This document shows positions 51,370-61,556 of a DNA stretch of 64,000 nt, piece by piece. A model generated the notes under the pieces. The model had not been told where the DNA came from. It ran no database searches and saw only the letters and a program-made list of their open reading frames with translations. Within the stretch, counting starts at the first letter, position 1. Every line of letters starts with the position of its first letter. The stretch covers positions 6,928,198-6,992,197 of the forward strand of contig NZ_AP018207.1 in assembly GCF_002367995.1 (NCBI RefSeq), given 5' to 3'. The DNA is from Calothrix brevissima NIES-22 (GTDB lineage Bacteria; Cyanobacteriota; Cyanobacteriia; Cyanobacteriales; Nostocaceae). A program made the translations under genes and the position numbers.

Positions 51370-53844
51370 ATGGAAGAATTGATGCAACTCAGTAATCAAG
51401 TAGCAATTGCAGCCGCAAATAATATTGATACTACACCAGAATTATTAACAGAATTGGCGAGACATGAAGATATACAAGTTCGTCAAGCTGTAGCCAGCAA
51501 CTCTAATACTCCCATAGATGTGTTATTTCAACTAGCAGAAGAATTTCCCATAGAGTTTATTAAAAATCCGATTTTACCTTTATTACATTTAGAAAATCCT
51601 GATTTTTACAAAACTATTCCACAGGAAATTATCAAAAATATTTTAGCATCTGAAGATGCTCCTGAAGAATGGTTAATTGAGTTTGCTACTTCTATATATT
51701 ATGATTATTTATTGCTAATTGTGCAAAATCCTCAAGTTAGCAAAAAAGTACTACAATTAGTAACGGAAAATCAATATTGTAATGATTTTATTCGAGAATT
51801 GATAGAAATGCATGTCAATATTGCCGGAGAAATGCCTTCAGGATGGCAAGAATATGCAGATAACAAATTACAAAATATTCATGATATTATTGCATCGGGA
51901 TTGTACAACACTGCTCAATTGGGATGTGATTCTTATAACAGTGCTAAAGGACAATATTATCAATTTACTTTTTGGCTGTTGGGAATTGAGCCTAAGTTGC
52001 AACTTGCTCAAGCTTCAGAATACATTCAGGAAACTATCGCCAGATTTAGCGATACTCCCCCAGAATATTTACGAGAATTGTTAACTTTAAAAATTAAAAT
52101 TCCCACGCTGATTGAAGTTGCAAAAAATAAAAATACACCTGTTGAATGTTTAATTGAACTTGTTAATCATAATTCTAGGATGGTCAGGGAAACAGCGATG
52201 AGAAATCCTAGTTTACCAAGGTCAATAGTTAATAATTTTTTTCAAGAACGATTTTTAGCAACTCATCCACATACAGAGGTAGAAAAGTTACGGGAACTAT
52301 GTGCGAGTAAATGGTCATTTATTCGCGCCAGAGTTGCAAAGCATCCAAATTTAGAGTTAAGCGATTTAGAAAAATTAGCGCGATCGCCTGAATGGAGAAT
52401 CAGAGTATCTGTTGCTAGTAATCCTCGTGCAGATATGCATATACTCAAACATCTTACTCAAGATAAAAGCATTCTCGTGCGTCGAGCAGTGGTGTCAAAT
52501 AGCCAAATACCTCAAGAATGTCTGGAGATATTATCGCGCGATCGCCATGTTCATGTCCGTGCTGATGTGGCTAAAAATCCCCAGACTCCATCGGAAATTG
52601 TACGAATTCTTTACCAAGAGCAAGATAGGCGTATACTGCAAAATATCGCCCTAAATCCAGCTACTTCCCCAGAATTAAGAGCACAATTAGAATTACAGTA
52701 TATTTACAGCAAGTCTAATTATATTTATCCTTGGAGCAGGCTGTTTAACGCCGAATACGACTATAAAGGAATTGAAATAAAAGAACTACCTAGTCAAGAA
52801 CAATATGACATAGCCGCAAGTGCAATGACACCAATTCCTCAATTATTGGAATTGATTAAGATTGTACCCAATGATATTTATTGGGAAGCAATACATAATA
52901 TTTGGCAACAAGTAGTTTGTAATCCCGATTTATCGCCAGATTTATTACTACAAATTTTAAATGTTCGTAGTGTAGATATATATGCAGCAGTAGCTTCTCA
53001 TCCACATATAACTAATGAAATTTGCCACAAAATAGCTAACATACAATTCAGAGATTTAAGGGGCTATAGACTGCGATGGTTAATGCTACAAAATCCCCAT
53101 ATATCATTAGAATTTATAGAAAATTCATTATATGATATAACTTCAGATGTTCGCCAAGCTGCATTAATTAAATATAAAGAGAAATTCGCTAATAGTGAGC
53201 ATCAAAATATTTTTTTAATTGCATATAATGCAGCAGTCTGCTCGCAGACTCCTATCGAGAAGTTAGCTGAACTAGCCAAGCATAAATCTGTACTGATTCG
53301 CGAAGCTGTTGCCCAAAATCCTAGCCTTATGGAAGCATATAGTTATTCGGAAAAGGCTAGAAAATGTCTAGAAAAGCTAGCAAAAGATAAAAATCAATCG
53401 GTGAGACTAGCAGTTGCTAACAACATTAATACTCCAATTCCTATACTAGAAGTTCTCGCTAAAAATTATCACTATACACCTGGTATATATACTCGTCATC
53501 AACGTCACCATAACTTTAAAGAACATAAAGTTTTTGTAGTAGCAGTCAAGAAATTAATACAAATTGCTCCGGAAATCGCTAGCAAATATCTAGTTCAGTA
53601 TATAGAACCAAATTTTCGCACTATCGATTCAATACCATTTCGGTTAGCTATTATCCAAAATTTCACATTACCTAATGAATATTTTTTCCAAAAATTAAAA
53701 ACATTAAATTTATTTACTTGGTATGAACGTTATCTCATCACCCAAAATCCGCAAACATCAAGAGAAATTTTGCAAATTTTGGTGAAAGATGGAAATCGGG
53801 TTGTACGCGCCGCAGCAAAAGCAAGATTAAATGAGAAACTATAA
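51370..53844 (+). CDS. LRV/HEAT-like repeat protein
   Basis: 824 residues of short helical repeats, about 24 residues each, of the leucine-rich-repeat-variant type: DTTPELLTELARHEDIQVRQ, VASNSNTPIDVLFQLAE, VSNSQIPQECLEILSRD, VAKNPQTPSEIVRILYQE. No catalytic domain. A scaffold or binding protein is expected. No signal peptide, so it is cytosolic although placed among secreted-protein genes. Met5 (51382) is an alternative start with GGAAG before it. The A+T-rich codon use is similar to its neighbours. Confidence 0.8.
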   Translation: MEELMQLSNQVAIAAANNIDTTPELLTELARHEDIQVRQAVASNSNTPIDVLFQLAEEFPIEFIKNPILPLLHLENPDFYKTIPQEIIKNILASEDAPEEWLIEFATSIYYDYLLLIVQNPQVSKKVLQLVTENQYCNDFIRELIEMHVNIAGEMPSGWQEYADNKLQNIHDIIASGLYNTAQLGCDSYNSAKGQYYQFTFWLLGIEPKLQLAQASEYIQETIARFSDTPPEYLRELLTLKIKIPTLIEVAKNKNTPVECLIELVNHNSRMVRETAMRNPSLPRSIVNNFFQERFLATHPHTEVEKLRELCASKWSFIRARVAKHPNLELSDLEKLARSPEWRIRVSVASNPRADMHILKHLTQDKSILVRRAVVSNSQIPQECLEILSRDRHVHVRADVAKNPQTPSEIVRILYQEQDRRILQNIALNPATSPELRAQLELQYIYSKSNYIYPWSRLFNAEYDYKGIEIKELPSQEQYDIAASAMTPIPQLLELIKIVPNDIYWEAIHNIWQQVVCNPDLSPDLLLQILNVRSVDIYAAVASHPHITNEICHKIANIQFRDLRGYRLRWLMLQNPHISLEFIENSLYDITSDVRQAALIKYKEKFANSEHQNIFLIAYNAAVCSQTPIEKLAELAKHKSVLIREAVAQNPSLMEAYSYSEKARKCLEKLAKDKNQSVRLAVANNINTPIPILEVLAKNYHYTPGIYTRHQRHHNFKEHKVFVVAVKKLIQIAPEIASKYLVQYIEPNFRTIDSIPFRLAIIQNFTLPNEYFFQKLKTLNLFTWYERYLITQNPQTSREILQILVKDGNRVVRAAAKARLNEKL

Positions 53845-53956
53845 AACCATAACTATTGCTGCAAGCTTGATCCTTTTAACTTTTGTGTAATATTTATTAC
53901 TTAGATCTTAGTGCTGGGAACTCTAATACTGTTGCCCATAATCAAGGATAATTGCC

Positions 53957-56422
53957 ATGAGAGCGATTTGCAAAGCCACAAACAAGAAAATTAAGGCTTA
54001 TTTGATAACATCTGTTGGATTATATGCTTTAGGTTTTGCCTTACCAGTCTTTGCTCAGGTGACATCTGATGGAACTACCAACACCTCGATCTATACCAAC
54101 GGTAATAATTTTGATATTCTCAACGGTAGCCAAAAAGGTAATAATTTATTTCACAGCTTCAGTAATTTCTCTGTGCCTACAGGTGGCTCGGCAAAATTCG
54201 ATTTAGTGAATACGCCAAATATTACAACTATATTTAGTCGGGTTACTGGTGGAAATGCTTCTCATATTGATGGATTGATTCAAACTCTCAATAGTAATTA
54301 TCCTGTAAGTTTATTTTTCATTAATCCCAATGGGATTGTATTTGGACAAAATGCCAAGTTGGATATTAGTGGATCGTTTGTAGCCACGACAGCAAATAGT
54401 ATTAAGTTTGCTAATGGGGTAGAATTTAGTGCTGTGAATGCTTCCGCACCGCCTTTATTAACAATGAGCGTACCTGTGGGGTTGCAGATGGGACAAAATC
54501 CAGGGGAAATTATTGTACAAGGCACAGGATATAGCTTAAATATTGCTAATATCTTGTCTCCTATTATTCGTACTCCCAGTCTGACACAACTGAAAGTACA
54601 AGCAGGAAAAACACTGGCATTGGTAGGTGGTAATCTCAATCTCAATGGGGCAACCCTAACTGCTGAAACTGGTAACATTGAGTTGGGTAGTATGGGTAGC
54701 TCGGAATATGTTGACCTAATCTCAACAACTCAAGGGTATACATTGGGATACGGGAACGTAAATAGCTTTAGAGATATTCAAATCGCCCAAAAATCCCTCA
54801 TAGATGTCAGTGGAGTCAATGCTGGTTCTGTGCAGATACAAGGTAAGCGAATTCAATTTACCGATGGCTCGCTGTTACTGGCGCAAAATACTGGTAATCT
54901 CCCTGGGGGGAACTTATCCCTTCAAGCAACTGAAGGTATTAATCTAATTGGTGCAGTAAGCGGGGTACGGAGTGAAACCTGGAGTCAGGGAACTAGTAGC
55001 AATATCAGTGTGATTACTCCCAAACTCAATCTCTACGATGGAGGAATATTAAGTAGTAACACTTATGGCTCGTCTAACAGTGGGAATATCCTGGTTAATG
55101 GGAAAAACGTAGAAGTATCAGGCATATCACCCCTTAATGCCAGTGGCAGTTTTATTAACACCAGTACCTTTGGCAGTGGAAATGCAGGTAATATTTTTAT
55201 TCAAGGTGATAGTTTAGTTGTATCTTATGGTGGCGGAGTATCTTCTGTATCGCGGGGTGTTGGTTCTAGTGGTGAAATTGTGGTTCGCAACCAAGATACC
55301 ACTGTGCAGAGTAGTAATAGCTCTCCCTTCGGAACCAGAATTGCCTCAGTTACTTTTAACGTTGGCCATGCTAAAACTTTAACTATAGATACCGCTAGGT
55401 TAAAAGTGATAGATGGTGCCTCAGTTGGCACAAGTTCATATTTTATCGGTCATGCTGGGGATGTGAGGATTAATGCTAGGGAATTTGTGGAAATTAATGG
55501 TTACAATCCCTTAACACCGAGTGCTATTAACTCTTCTGCTCTGATTCTCAACCCAGTATTGCAGAAATTATTTGGATTATCAAACTATAAACTTACTGCT
55601 GATGCAGGTACGATTGATCTGACAACACCAAACCTGATCTTGAAAAATCAAGGAACTGTAACTGTTACCAATCAAGGTACTGGTAATGCAGGTATTCTAA
55701 AAATTCATGCCGATAGTATCCAATTACAAAATCAAGCTTTAATCGAAGCCAAGACAGAATCCGGTAATGGTGGCAATATTGATTTACAGGTGGGTAAATT
55801 GTTGCTGCTGCGCGATCGCAGTCAAATTACCTCCACCGCAGGCGGTAATGGTAACGGAGGCAATATTACCATTAATTCACCGATCCTGTTTGGCTGGGAA
55901 AACAGTGATATCATTGCCAATGCCGTTAAAGGTAACGGAGGCAATATTAACATTAATACTCAGGGTATTTTCGGTTTAGAATTCCGTCCTCAACTCACTG
56001 TTGAAAATGATATTACTGCAAGTTCGGAATTTGGCATCAACGGTATAGTTAACGTCAATAATATTGGAGTCGATCCCAATTCCGGTTTAGTGGAATTACC
56101 AGCAAATGTCACCGATCCATCGCAACAAATTGCTAGTGGTTGTTCTCAGAATACTGGTAGTAGTTTTATCGCTACGGGAAGGGGTGGAATACCGCAAAAT
56201 CCAGCACAGGAATTGAGGAGCGATCGCACCTGGTCTGATGTTCGTGATTTGACTGCATTTCGCCAACATCACGCAATTAAAGCCAAAATTACCCCATATC
56301 AAGATGTTATTGTCCAAGCTACTTCTTGGCATCGTAACGCCAAAGGCAAAATTGAGTTAGTTGCAGATCGTCAATCTTCTACCCCAGTACAACCACTATT
56401 AACCTGTACCGTAATTCCGTAA
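53957..56422 (+). CDS. TpsA2, filamentous-haemagglutinin-type exoprotein
   Basis: 821 residues, MRAI start after CAAGGATAATT. Signal peptide (LYALGFALPVFAQ). TPS domain with NLFHSFSNFSVP, IFSRVTGGNASHIDG and FFINPNGIVFGQNAKLDISG. Beta-helix from about 290 to 690. C-terminal cap GCSQNTGSSFIATGRGG and ELRSDRTWSDVRD, ending in LLTCTVIP. It shares the whole layout with TpsA1 but has its own central part (SYGGGVSSVSRGVGSSGEI). Confidence 0.9.
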   Translation: MRAICKATNKKIKAYLITSVGLYALGFALPVFAQVTSDGTTNTSIYTNGNNFDILNGSQKGNNLFHSFSNFSVPTGGSAKFDLVNTPNITTIFSRVTGGNASHIDGLIQTLNSNYPVSLFFINPNGIVFGQNAKLDISGSFVATTANSIKFANGVEFSAVNASAPPLLTMSVPVGLQMGQNPGEIIVQGTGYSLNIANILSPIIRTPSLTQLKVQAGKTLALVGGNLNLNGATLTAETGNIELGSMGSSEYVDLISTTQGYTLGYGNVNSFRDIQIAQKSLIDVSGVNAGSVQIQGKRIQFTDGSLLLAQNTGNLPGGNLSLQATEGINLIGAVSGVRSETWSQGTSSNISVITPKLNLYDGGILSSNTYGSSNSGNILVNGKNVEVSGISPLNASGSFINTSTFGSGNAGNIFIQGDSLVVSYGGGVSSVSRGVGSSGEIVVRNQDTTVQSSNSSPFGTRIASVTFNVGHAKTLTIDTARLKVIDGASVGTSSYFIGHAGDVRINAREFVEINGYNPLTPSAINSSALILNPVLQKLFGLSNYKLTADAGTIDLTTPNLILKNQGTVTVTNQGTGNAGILKIHADSIQLQNQALIEAKTESGNGGNIDLQVGKLLLLRDRSQITSTAGGNGNGGNITINSPILFGWENSDIIANAVKGNGGNININTQGIFGLEFRPQLTVENDITASSEFGINGIVNVNNIGVDPNSGLVELPANVTDPSQQIASGCSQNTGSSFIATGRGGIPQNPAQELRSDRTWSDVRDLTAFRQHHAIKAKITPYQDVIVQATSWHRNAKGKIELVADRQSSTPVQPLLTCTVIP

Positions 56423-56537
56423 AAGCTATCGCAGAACCATAAGGTTTGAGTCCTAATCTTTCGATAAATTAAGCAATGTTACTAGTACGAATAGATTGGG
56501 AATCATCATTATATGCGCTTAAAAAAGTATTGACGCT

Positions 56538-58940
56538 ATGAAAAAGCAGCTATCTTTACTGACAATTGGCTTACTAACTTGCGGAGTTTGGCTACCTGCA
56601 AATGCTCAGATAACTTCAGATGGTAGCCTGAATACTACCATCTCCAAAAATGGGGATATATACACCATTACTAATGGTAATGCTGCCGGAAGTAATTTAT
56701 TTCATAGCTTCGGACAGTTTTCTGTTCCTACTAACGGTGCAGCGAAATTTGATTTAATCAATACACCAAATATTACTAATATATTTAGTCGAGTTACAGG
56801 TGGTAGCGTTTCTCAAATCGATGGATTGATTCAAACCCTCAACAATAATTATCCTGTAAGTTTGTTTTTACTGAATCCGGCTGGGATTGTGTTTGGTAAA
56901 AATGCAACCTTGAATATTAGTGGCTCATTTGTAGGTACAACAGCTAACAGTATTCAATTTCTAGATGGAGTAGAGTTTAGTGCTACCAATCCGAAAACAA
57001 CGCCTTTGTTAACAATCAATGTCCCTATCGGTTTGCAGTTTGGGCAAAATCCTCATCCTATTCAACTAACAGCATCTGGAACTCAATTTTCAGTACCTAC
57101 AGGAAATACTTTAGCCCTGATAGGAGGAGATATATTTGTAGATAATCGTAATCTTGTTACTCTGCAAGGAAGAATTGATTTAGGTGCAGTGGATGCAGGG
57201 ACTGTTAGCCTTACTTCTAATAATCTAGGTTGGAGTTTTGGTTATCAAGATGTTCCTCTTTTTCGGAATATAGACTTATCTAACCAGGCTCTAGTTTCCA
57301 CAGGTGGTAATGGTGAAATTAATCTATGGGGAGCTAATATCTCTTTGAGTGGGGGTTCTCGCGTCTCAATTCAAAACACTACAAATGCCCAAACTCCAGG
57401 CAAGATTTCAGTCCATGCTACAAAACTATTAACAGTCACTGGAGATAATCCACTTGGCACTACTACCAGTGCTATTCGTGCTGGCGCGATCGGTTCTGGG
57501 ATGGTGGGCAATATTGAAATAGTTACACAAGATTTGATGGCCAATAATGGTGGTATTATTCTGACCAATAACACTAGTAACTCTATAGGTGGAGGTAATC
57601 TTACAGTTAATGCCTCTGGAAATATTCAAGTAGCAGGAGTAGGAAAAAGACCAAGTAATCGTAGTGGTATTTCTGGTCTGACTTTTCTGTCAGGGAAGGG
57701 TGGAGATTTAAGCGTAGTTGCAAATCGCTTGGTAATTCTCGATGGTTCTGTAGTGACAACCTCCACTATTGGAACAGGTGCAGCCGGAAATGTGGCAATT
57801 CAGGCCAGAGAATCTATTGAATTGGCTGGAGTTGAAACTGCCTCCACAAGTTTTGCTCCTAGTTCCCTGAGTTCTTCAACCCTGGCTGCTGGTAATTCTG
57901 GCAACCTGATTGTGAATACAGCTAGATTATCAGTGCAAAGTGGGGCAAGAGTAGAAGCTTCTTCTTACGCTAGTGGTAAAGCCGGAAATGTGATTATCAA
58001 TGCTTCAGAATCTATAGAAGTTGTTGGTAAGCCCATAGAATCATTTTTAATTCCTAGTTTTATCGGTTCATCCACAGTTCAACAAGCTGGTTCATCAAGA
58101 GTTTTAACTGGAAATAGTGGAGATGTGCAAATTACAACTCAGCAATTGAAAGTTGGTAATAGTGGATTAATTAATGTCAGAAATGACGGTCAAGGTAATG
58201 CTGGAACTGTGAAAATCAATGCCAATTCTTTATTTTTAGATACTCAAGGTGCGATTACTGCTGTTACACAAATAGGAGAAGGTGGCAATATTGCTATCAA
58301 TGCCAAAACCCTTTTGATGCGCCATAACAGTGCTATTAATGCTACATCCAATGCCATTGGTGATGGTGGTAATATCACGATTAATTCACCCATCATTGTG
58401 GGATTAGAAAATAGTGATGTTGTTGCTAATGCTATCCAGGGTAAAGGTGGCAATATTAACATCACCACTCAAGGTATTTTCGGTCTAAAATACCGTTCTC
58501 AACTCACATCAGAAAACGATATTACTGCCAGTTCGCAATTTGGCATTAATGGCACAGTTGAAGTAAATAATACCGGTGTCGATCCCAATTCTGGCTTAAT
58601 CAAACTACCTGTAAATCTCACCGACCCCTCCCAAAAAATTGCCGCAGGGTGTGCAGACACCAATGGTAGTAGTTTTGTCGCTACAGGACGCGGTGGTATA
58701 GCGCAAAATCCGATGCAGGAAATGAGGAGCGATCGCACTTGGTCTGATATCCGCGATATCTCTGCATTTCAAAAAACCCAATCAGTACAAGCTCAAATAC
58801 CACAATCTCCAGAAATAGTTGTTCAAGCTACATCTTGGCATCGTAATGCACTAGGAAAAATTGAATTAGTTGCAAGTCAATCTTCAATTGAGGAACAACA
58901 ACCATTAACTTGTGCAGCAATTCCCTCAAGCAAACCATAA
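56538..58940 (+). CDS. TpsA3, filamentous-haemagglutinin-type exoprotein
   Basis: 800 residues, starting MKKQLSLLTIGLLTCGVWLP with a signal peptide ending NAQ, unlike the MRAI group. TPS domain with FHSFGQFSVP, IFSRVTGGSVSQIDGLIQT and FLLNPAGIVFGKNATLNISG (NPAGI instead of NPNGI). Beta-helix, then cap GCADTNGSSFVATGRGG, EMRSDRTWSDIRD and ATSWHRNALGKIELV. Confidence 0.9.
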   Translation: MKKQLSLLTIGLLTCGVWLPANAQITSDGSLNTTISKNGDIYTITNGNAAGSNLFHSFGQFSVPTNGAAKFDLINTPNITNIFSRVTGGSVSQIDGLIQTLNNNYPVSLFLLNPAGIVFGKNATLNISGSFVGTTANSIQFLDGVEFSATNPKTTPLLTINVPIGLQFGQNPHPIQLTASGTQFSVPTGNTLALIGGDIFVDNRNLVTLQGRIDLGAVDAGTVSLTSNNLGWSFGYQDVPLFRNIDLSNQALVSTGGNGEINLWGANISLSGGSRVSIQNTTNAQTPGKISVHATKLLTVTGDNPLGTTTSAIRAGAIGSGMVGNIEIVTQDLMANNGGIILTNNTSNSIGGGNLTVNASGNIQVAGVGKRPSNRSGISGLTFLSGKGGDLSVVANRLVILDGSVVTTSTIGTGAAGNVAIQARESIELAGVETASTSFAPSSLSSSTLAAGNSGNLIVNTARLSVQSGARVEASSYASGKAGNVIINASESIEVVGKPIESFLIPSFIGSSTVQQAGSSRVLTGNSGDVQITTQQLKVGNSGLINVRNDGQGNAGTVKINANSLFLDTQGAITAVTQIGEGGNIAINAKTLLMRHNSAINATSNAIGDGGNITINSPIIVGLENSDVVANAIQGKGGNINITTQGIFGLKYRSQLTSENDITASSQFGINGTVEVNNTGVDPNSGLIKLPVNLTDPSQKIAAGCADTNGSSFVATGRGGIAQNPMQEMRSDRTWSDIRDISAFQKTQSVQAQIPQSPEIVVQATSWHRNALGKIELVASQSSIEEQQPLTCAAIPSSKP

Positions 58941-59026
58941 CAGATTTCATCCTGGATGAAGTAAAGTTATCGACTATACCATTTTGGGAACTCTAACTAA
59001 AGTTAGGTTCAAGGATAATTAAAGGC

Positions 59027-61495
59027 ATGAGAGCGATCGCTTGTGTATCTACAGTGATAATCGGGTTATTACCTGCGGCAATTTCCCAGACTGCGATCGC
59101 TCAGATCACATCTGACGCTACCACCAACACCATTGTCAACTCTACTAGTGGCAATAATTTTACAATTACTGACGGCACTGCTAAAGGTAACAATTTATTT
59201 CATAGCTTCAGCAATTTCTCAGTCCCTACAGGTGGTTCAGCAACTTTTGATTTAGTCAATACCCCAAATATTACCACTATATTCAGTCGGGTCACAGGTG
59301 GGAATATTTCTACTATTGATGGATTAATTCAAACTCTTAACAATCATCATCCAGTCAGTTTGTTTTTAATCAATCCCAAAGGAATTGTATTTGGTCAAAA
59401 TGCCAGTTTGAATATTAGCGGCTCATTTATTGGGACTACTGCTGATAGTATTAAGTTTGCTGATGGTGTAGAATTTAGTGCAATTAATCCCAGGCCAGCA
59501 CCCTTGTTAACAATCAGCGTCCCCATCGGACTGCAAATGGGACAAACACCTGGAAAGATTACTGTCGAAAATACCGGACACCGCTTAGGCCCTAGTCGAT
59601 TTAATCCCCCAGATCGTAGCAATAATCCTGTAGGATTGAGTGTTTCTGCGGGCAATAACTTGGCATTAATTGGCAGTGAGATTAACTTAAATGGTGGTGT
59701 ATTAACAGCCTCCTCCGGTCATATTGAACTTGGTAGTGTGAATACAGGCATAGTTAATCTCAACACTACTTTACCTGTATGGGGCTTTGACTATAGCAAC
59801 ATCCAGCAGTTCGGGGATATCCGATTTTCGCATCAGTCCCTTGTTGATGGTAGTGGAACACCAGCTGGTTCAATTCACCTGCAAGGACGGAATATTAGTC
59901 TTAATGATGGTTCTGTGGGACTATTAAACAGTCAAGGAACTCAAGATTTCGGTGATATTGTCGTTAATGCCAGTGAGTTATTGGAACTAAAGGGAGTTGG
60001 TACCTATGGATTTTTCAATACCTATTTACAGACTACTGCGATCGGCACTGGTACAGGGGGCGATCTACTAGTTTCAGCACCACAAGTATTATTAGCAGAT
60101 GGAGCCAGAATAGTCTCTTACACCTTTGGTAGCGCAGTCGGCGGAAATGTGTTTGTAGATGTTGCCGATTTAATTCAACTACGTGGCAAATCATCAGTTG
60201 ATCCTGGTCTTAATAGTTCAATTGCTGCCATAACTGGTAGTTTTGTGAGGGGTAGAGGTGGAGAAGTCCAAATCAAAACCAGACGATTGCAGGTACTAGA
60301 GGGTGCAACCTTACTCACAGCCAGTATCGGTACAGGAAATGCCGGAAATAGTACAGTCAATGCCTCAGAACAGATAGAAATCATTGGCGAAAGTAATCTT
60401 GTTCCCAGTTCCATATTGGCGACGACATTAAACCGTGGTAATGCTGGTCAATTAACTATTAATAGTCCTAAGTTGATGGTACAAGATGGTGGTTCTGTCT
60501 CAGATACGACATTAGGGGTAGGTAATGCAGGTTCCTTGCAGGTGAATGTACCCAATATTACAGTCACAGGACGGGGGGCTATTTCTGGAACTCCCAGCCG
60601 CATCGGTGCCAGAGCAGAAATACTTTCGCTCGCTTTTCAAAAGGTGTTTAATTTACCTGCTTTTCCTACAGGTAACTCAGGCAATCTCATCATTAACACT
60701 GCCAATCTACAAATAACTGAAGGTGCGATTGTGGGAGTTGACCATCAAGGTATTGGTAATGCTGGTAACCTTTACATCAATGCAGATCTGATTTCCCTCA
60801 ATCGCACTGGTAGTATCATCGCCACAACTCAATCTGGTGAAGGTGGCAGTATTAATCTACAAGCCAATGCTTTAGTTATGCGTCTTGGCAGCAATATCAC
60901 TGCCACCGCAGGTGGTACAGGTAACGGTGGTAACATTGCAATCAATTCACCAATTGTTCTGGGTTTAGACAATAGTGATATTGTTGCTAATGCTTTTCAA
61001 GGAAAAGGTGGTAATATTAACATTACAACACAGGGTATTTTCGGTTTAAAATATCGTACTCAAGCCACAACAGAAAATGATATCACTGCCAGTTCTCAAT
61101 TTGGTGTTAGCGGTACAGTTGATATTAACAATTTTGGCATTGACCCCAACTCTGGCTTAATAGAATTGCCGACAAATATAACTGATTCATCCCAACAAAT
61201 TGCTACAGGATGTGCAGATACTAGTGGTAGTAGTTTTGTCGCCACGGGAAGGGGTGGTATACCACAAAATCCGACGCAAGAAATCAGGAGCGATCGCACT
61301 TGGTCTGATACCCGCAATATCTCTGCGTTCCACACCACAAAACCAGCACAAGCACAAATACTTACACCTCCACAGGTACTTGTTCAAGCTACTGGCTGGC
61401 GACGTAACGCCAACGGCAAAATTGAGTTGGTTGCCGATAAATCTCCTAATCAGGTACAAACAGCATTAACCTGTGCTGCTGTATCCGAAAATTAA
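59027..61495 (+). CDS. TpsA4, filamentous-haemagglutinin-type exoprotein
   Basis: 822 residues, MRAI start after CAAGGATAATT. Signal peptide ending TAIAQ. TPS domain FHSFSNFSVP, IFSRVTGGNISTIDGLIQT, FLINPKGIVFGQNASLNISG (NPKGI). Beta-helix region, then the cap GCADTSGSSFVATGRGG and EIRSDRTWSDTRN, and a GWRRNANGKIELV variant. The last 210 bp before the final codons (61277-61486) are identical to the end of TpsA5. Confidence 0.9.
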   Translation: MRAIACVSTVIIGLLPAAISQTAIAQITSDATTNTIVNSTSGNNFTITDGTAKGNNLFHSFSNFSVPTGGSATFDLVNTPNITTIFSRVTGGNISTIDGLIQTLNNHHPVSLFLINPKGIVFGQNASLNISGSFIGTTADSIKFADGVEFSAINPRPAPLLTISVPIGLQMGQTPGKITVENTGHRLGPSRFNPPDRSNNPVGLSVSAGNNLALIGSEINLNGGVLTASSGHIELGSVNTGIVNLNTTLPVWGFDYSNIQQFGDIRFSHQSLVDGSGTPAGSIHLQGRNISLNDGSVGLLNSQGTQDFGDIVVNASELLELKGVGTYGFFNTYLQTTAIGTGTGGDLLVSAPQVLLADGARIVSYTFGSAVGGNVFVDVADLIQLRGKSSVDPGLNSSIAAITGSFVRGRGGEVQIKTRRLQVLEGATLLTASIGTGNAGNSTVNASEQIEIIGESNLVPSSILATTLNRGNAGQLTINSPKLMVQDGGSVSDTTLGVGNAGSLQVNVPNITVTGRGAISGTPSRIGARAEILSLAFQKVFNLPAFPTGNSGNLIINTANLQITEGAIVGVDHQGIGNAGNLYINADLISLNRTGSIIATTQSGEGGSINLQANALVMRLGSNITATAGGTGNGGNIAINSPIVLGLDNSDIVANAFQGKGGNINITTQGIFGLKYRTQATTENDITASSQFGVSGTVDINNFGIDPNSGLIELPTNITDSSQQIATGCADTSGSSFVATGRGGIPQNPTQEIRSDRTWSDTRNISAFHTTKPAQAQILTPPQVLVQATGWRRNANGKIELVADKSPNQVQTALTCAAVSEN
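61277..61486 (+). repeat. 210-bp block identical to 63789-63998
   Basis: From CAAGAAATCAGGAGCGATCG to GCTGTATCC, no difference by eye, offset exactly 2512. It encodes the C-terminal cap of TpsA4. Confidence 0.93.
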
Positions 61496-61556
61496 TCAAT
61501 GTTAGGAAATTTACTGAATTGGGAAATATAGATACGTAATAAAAACAAGAACTGTT

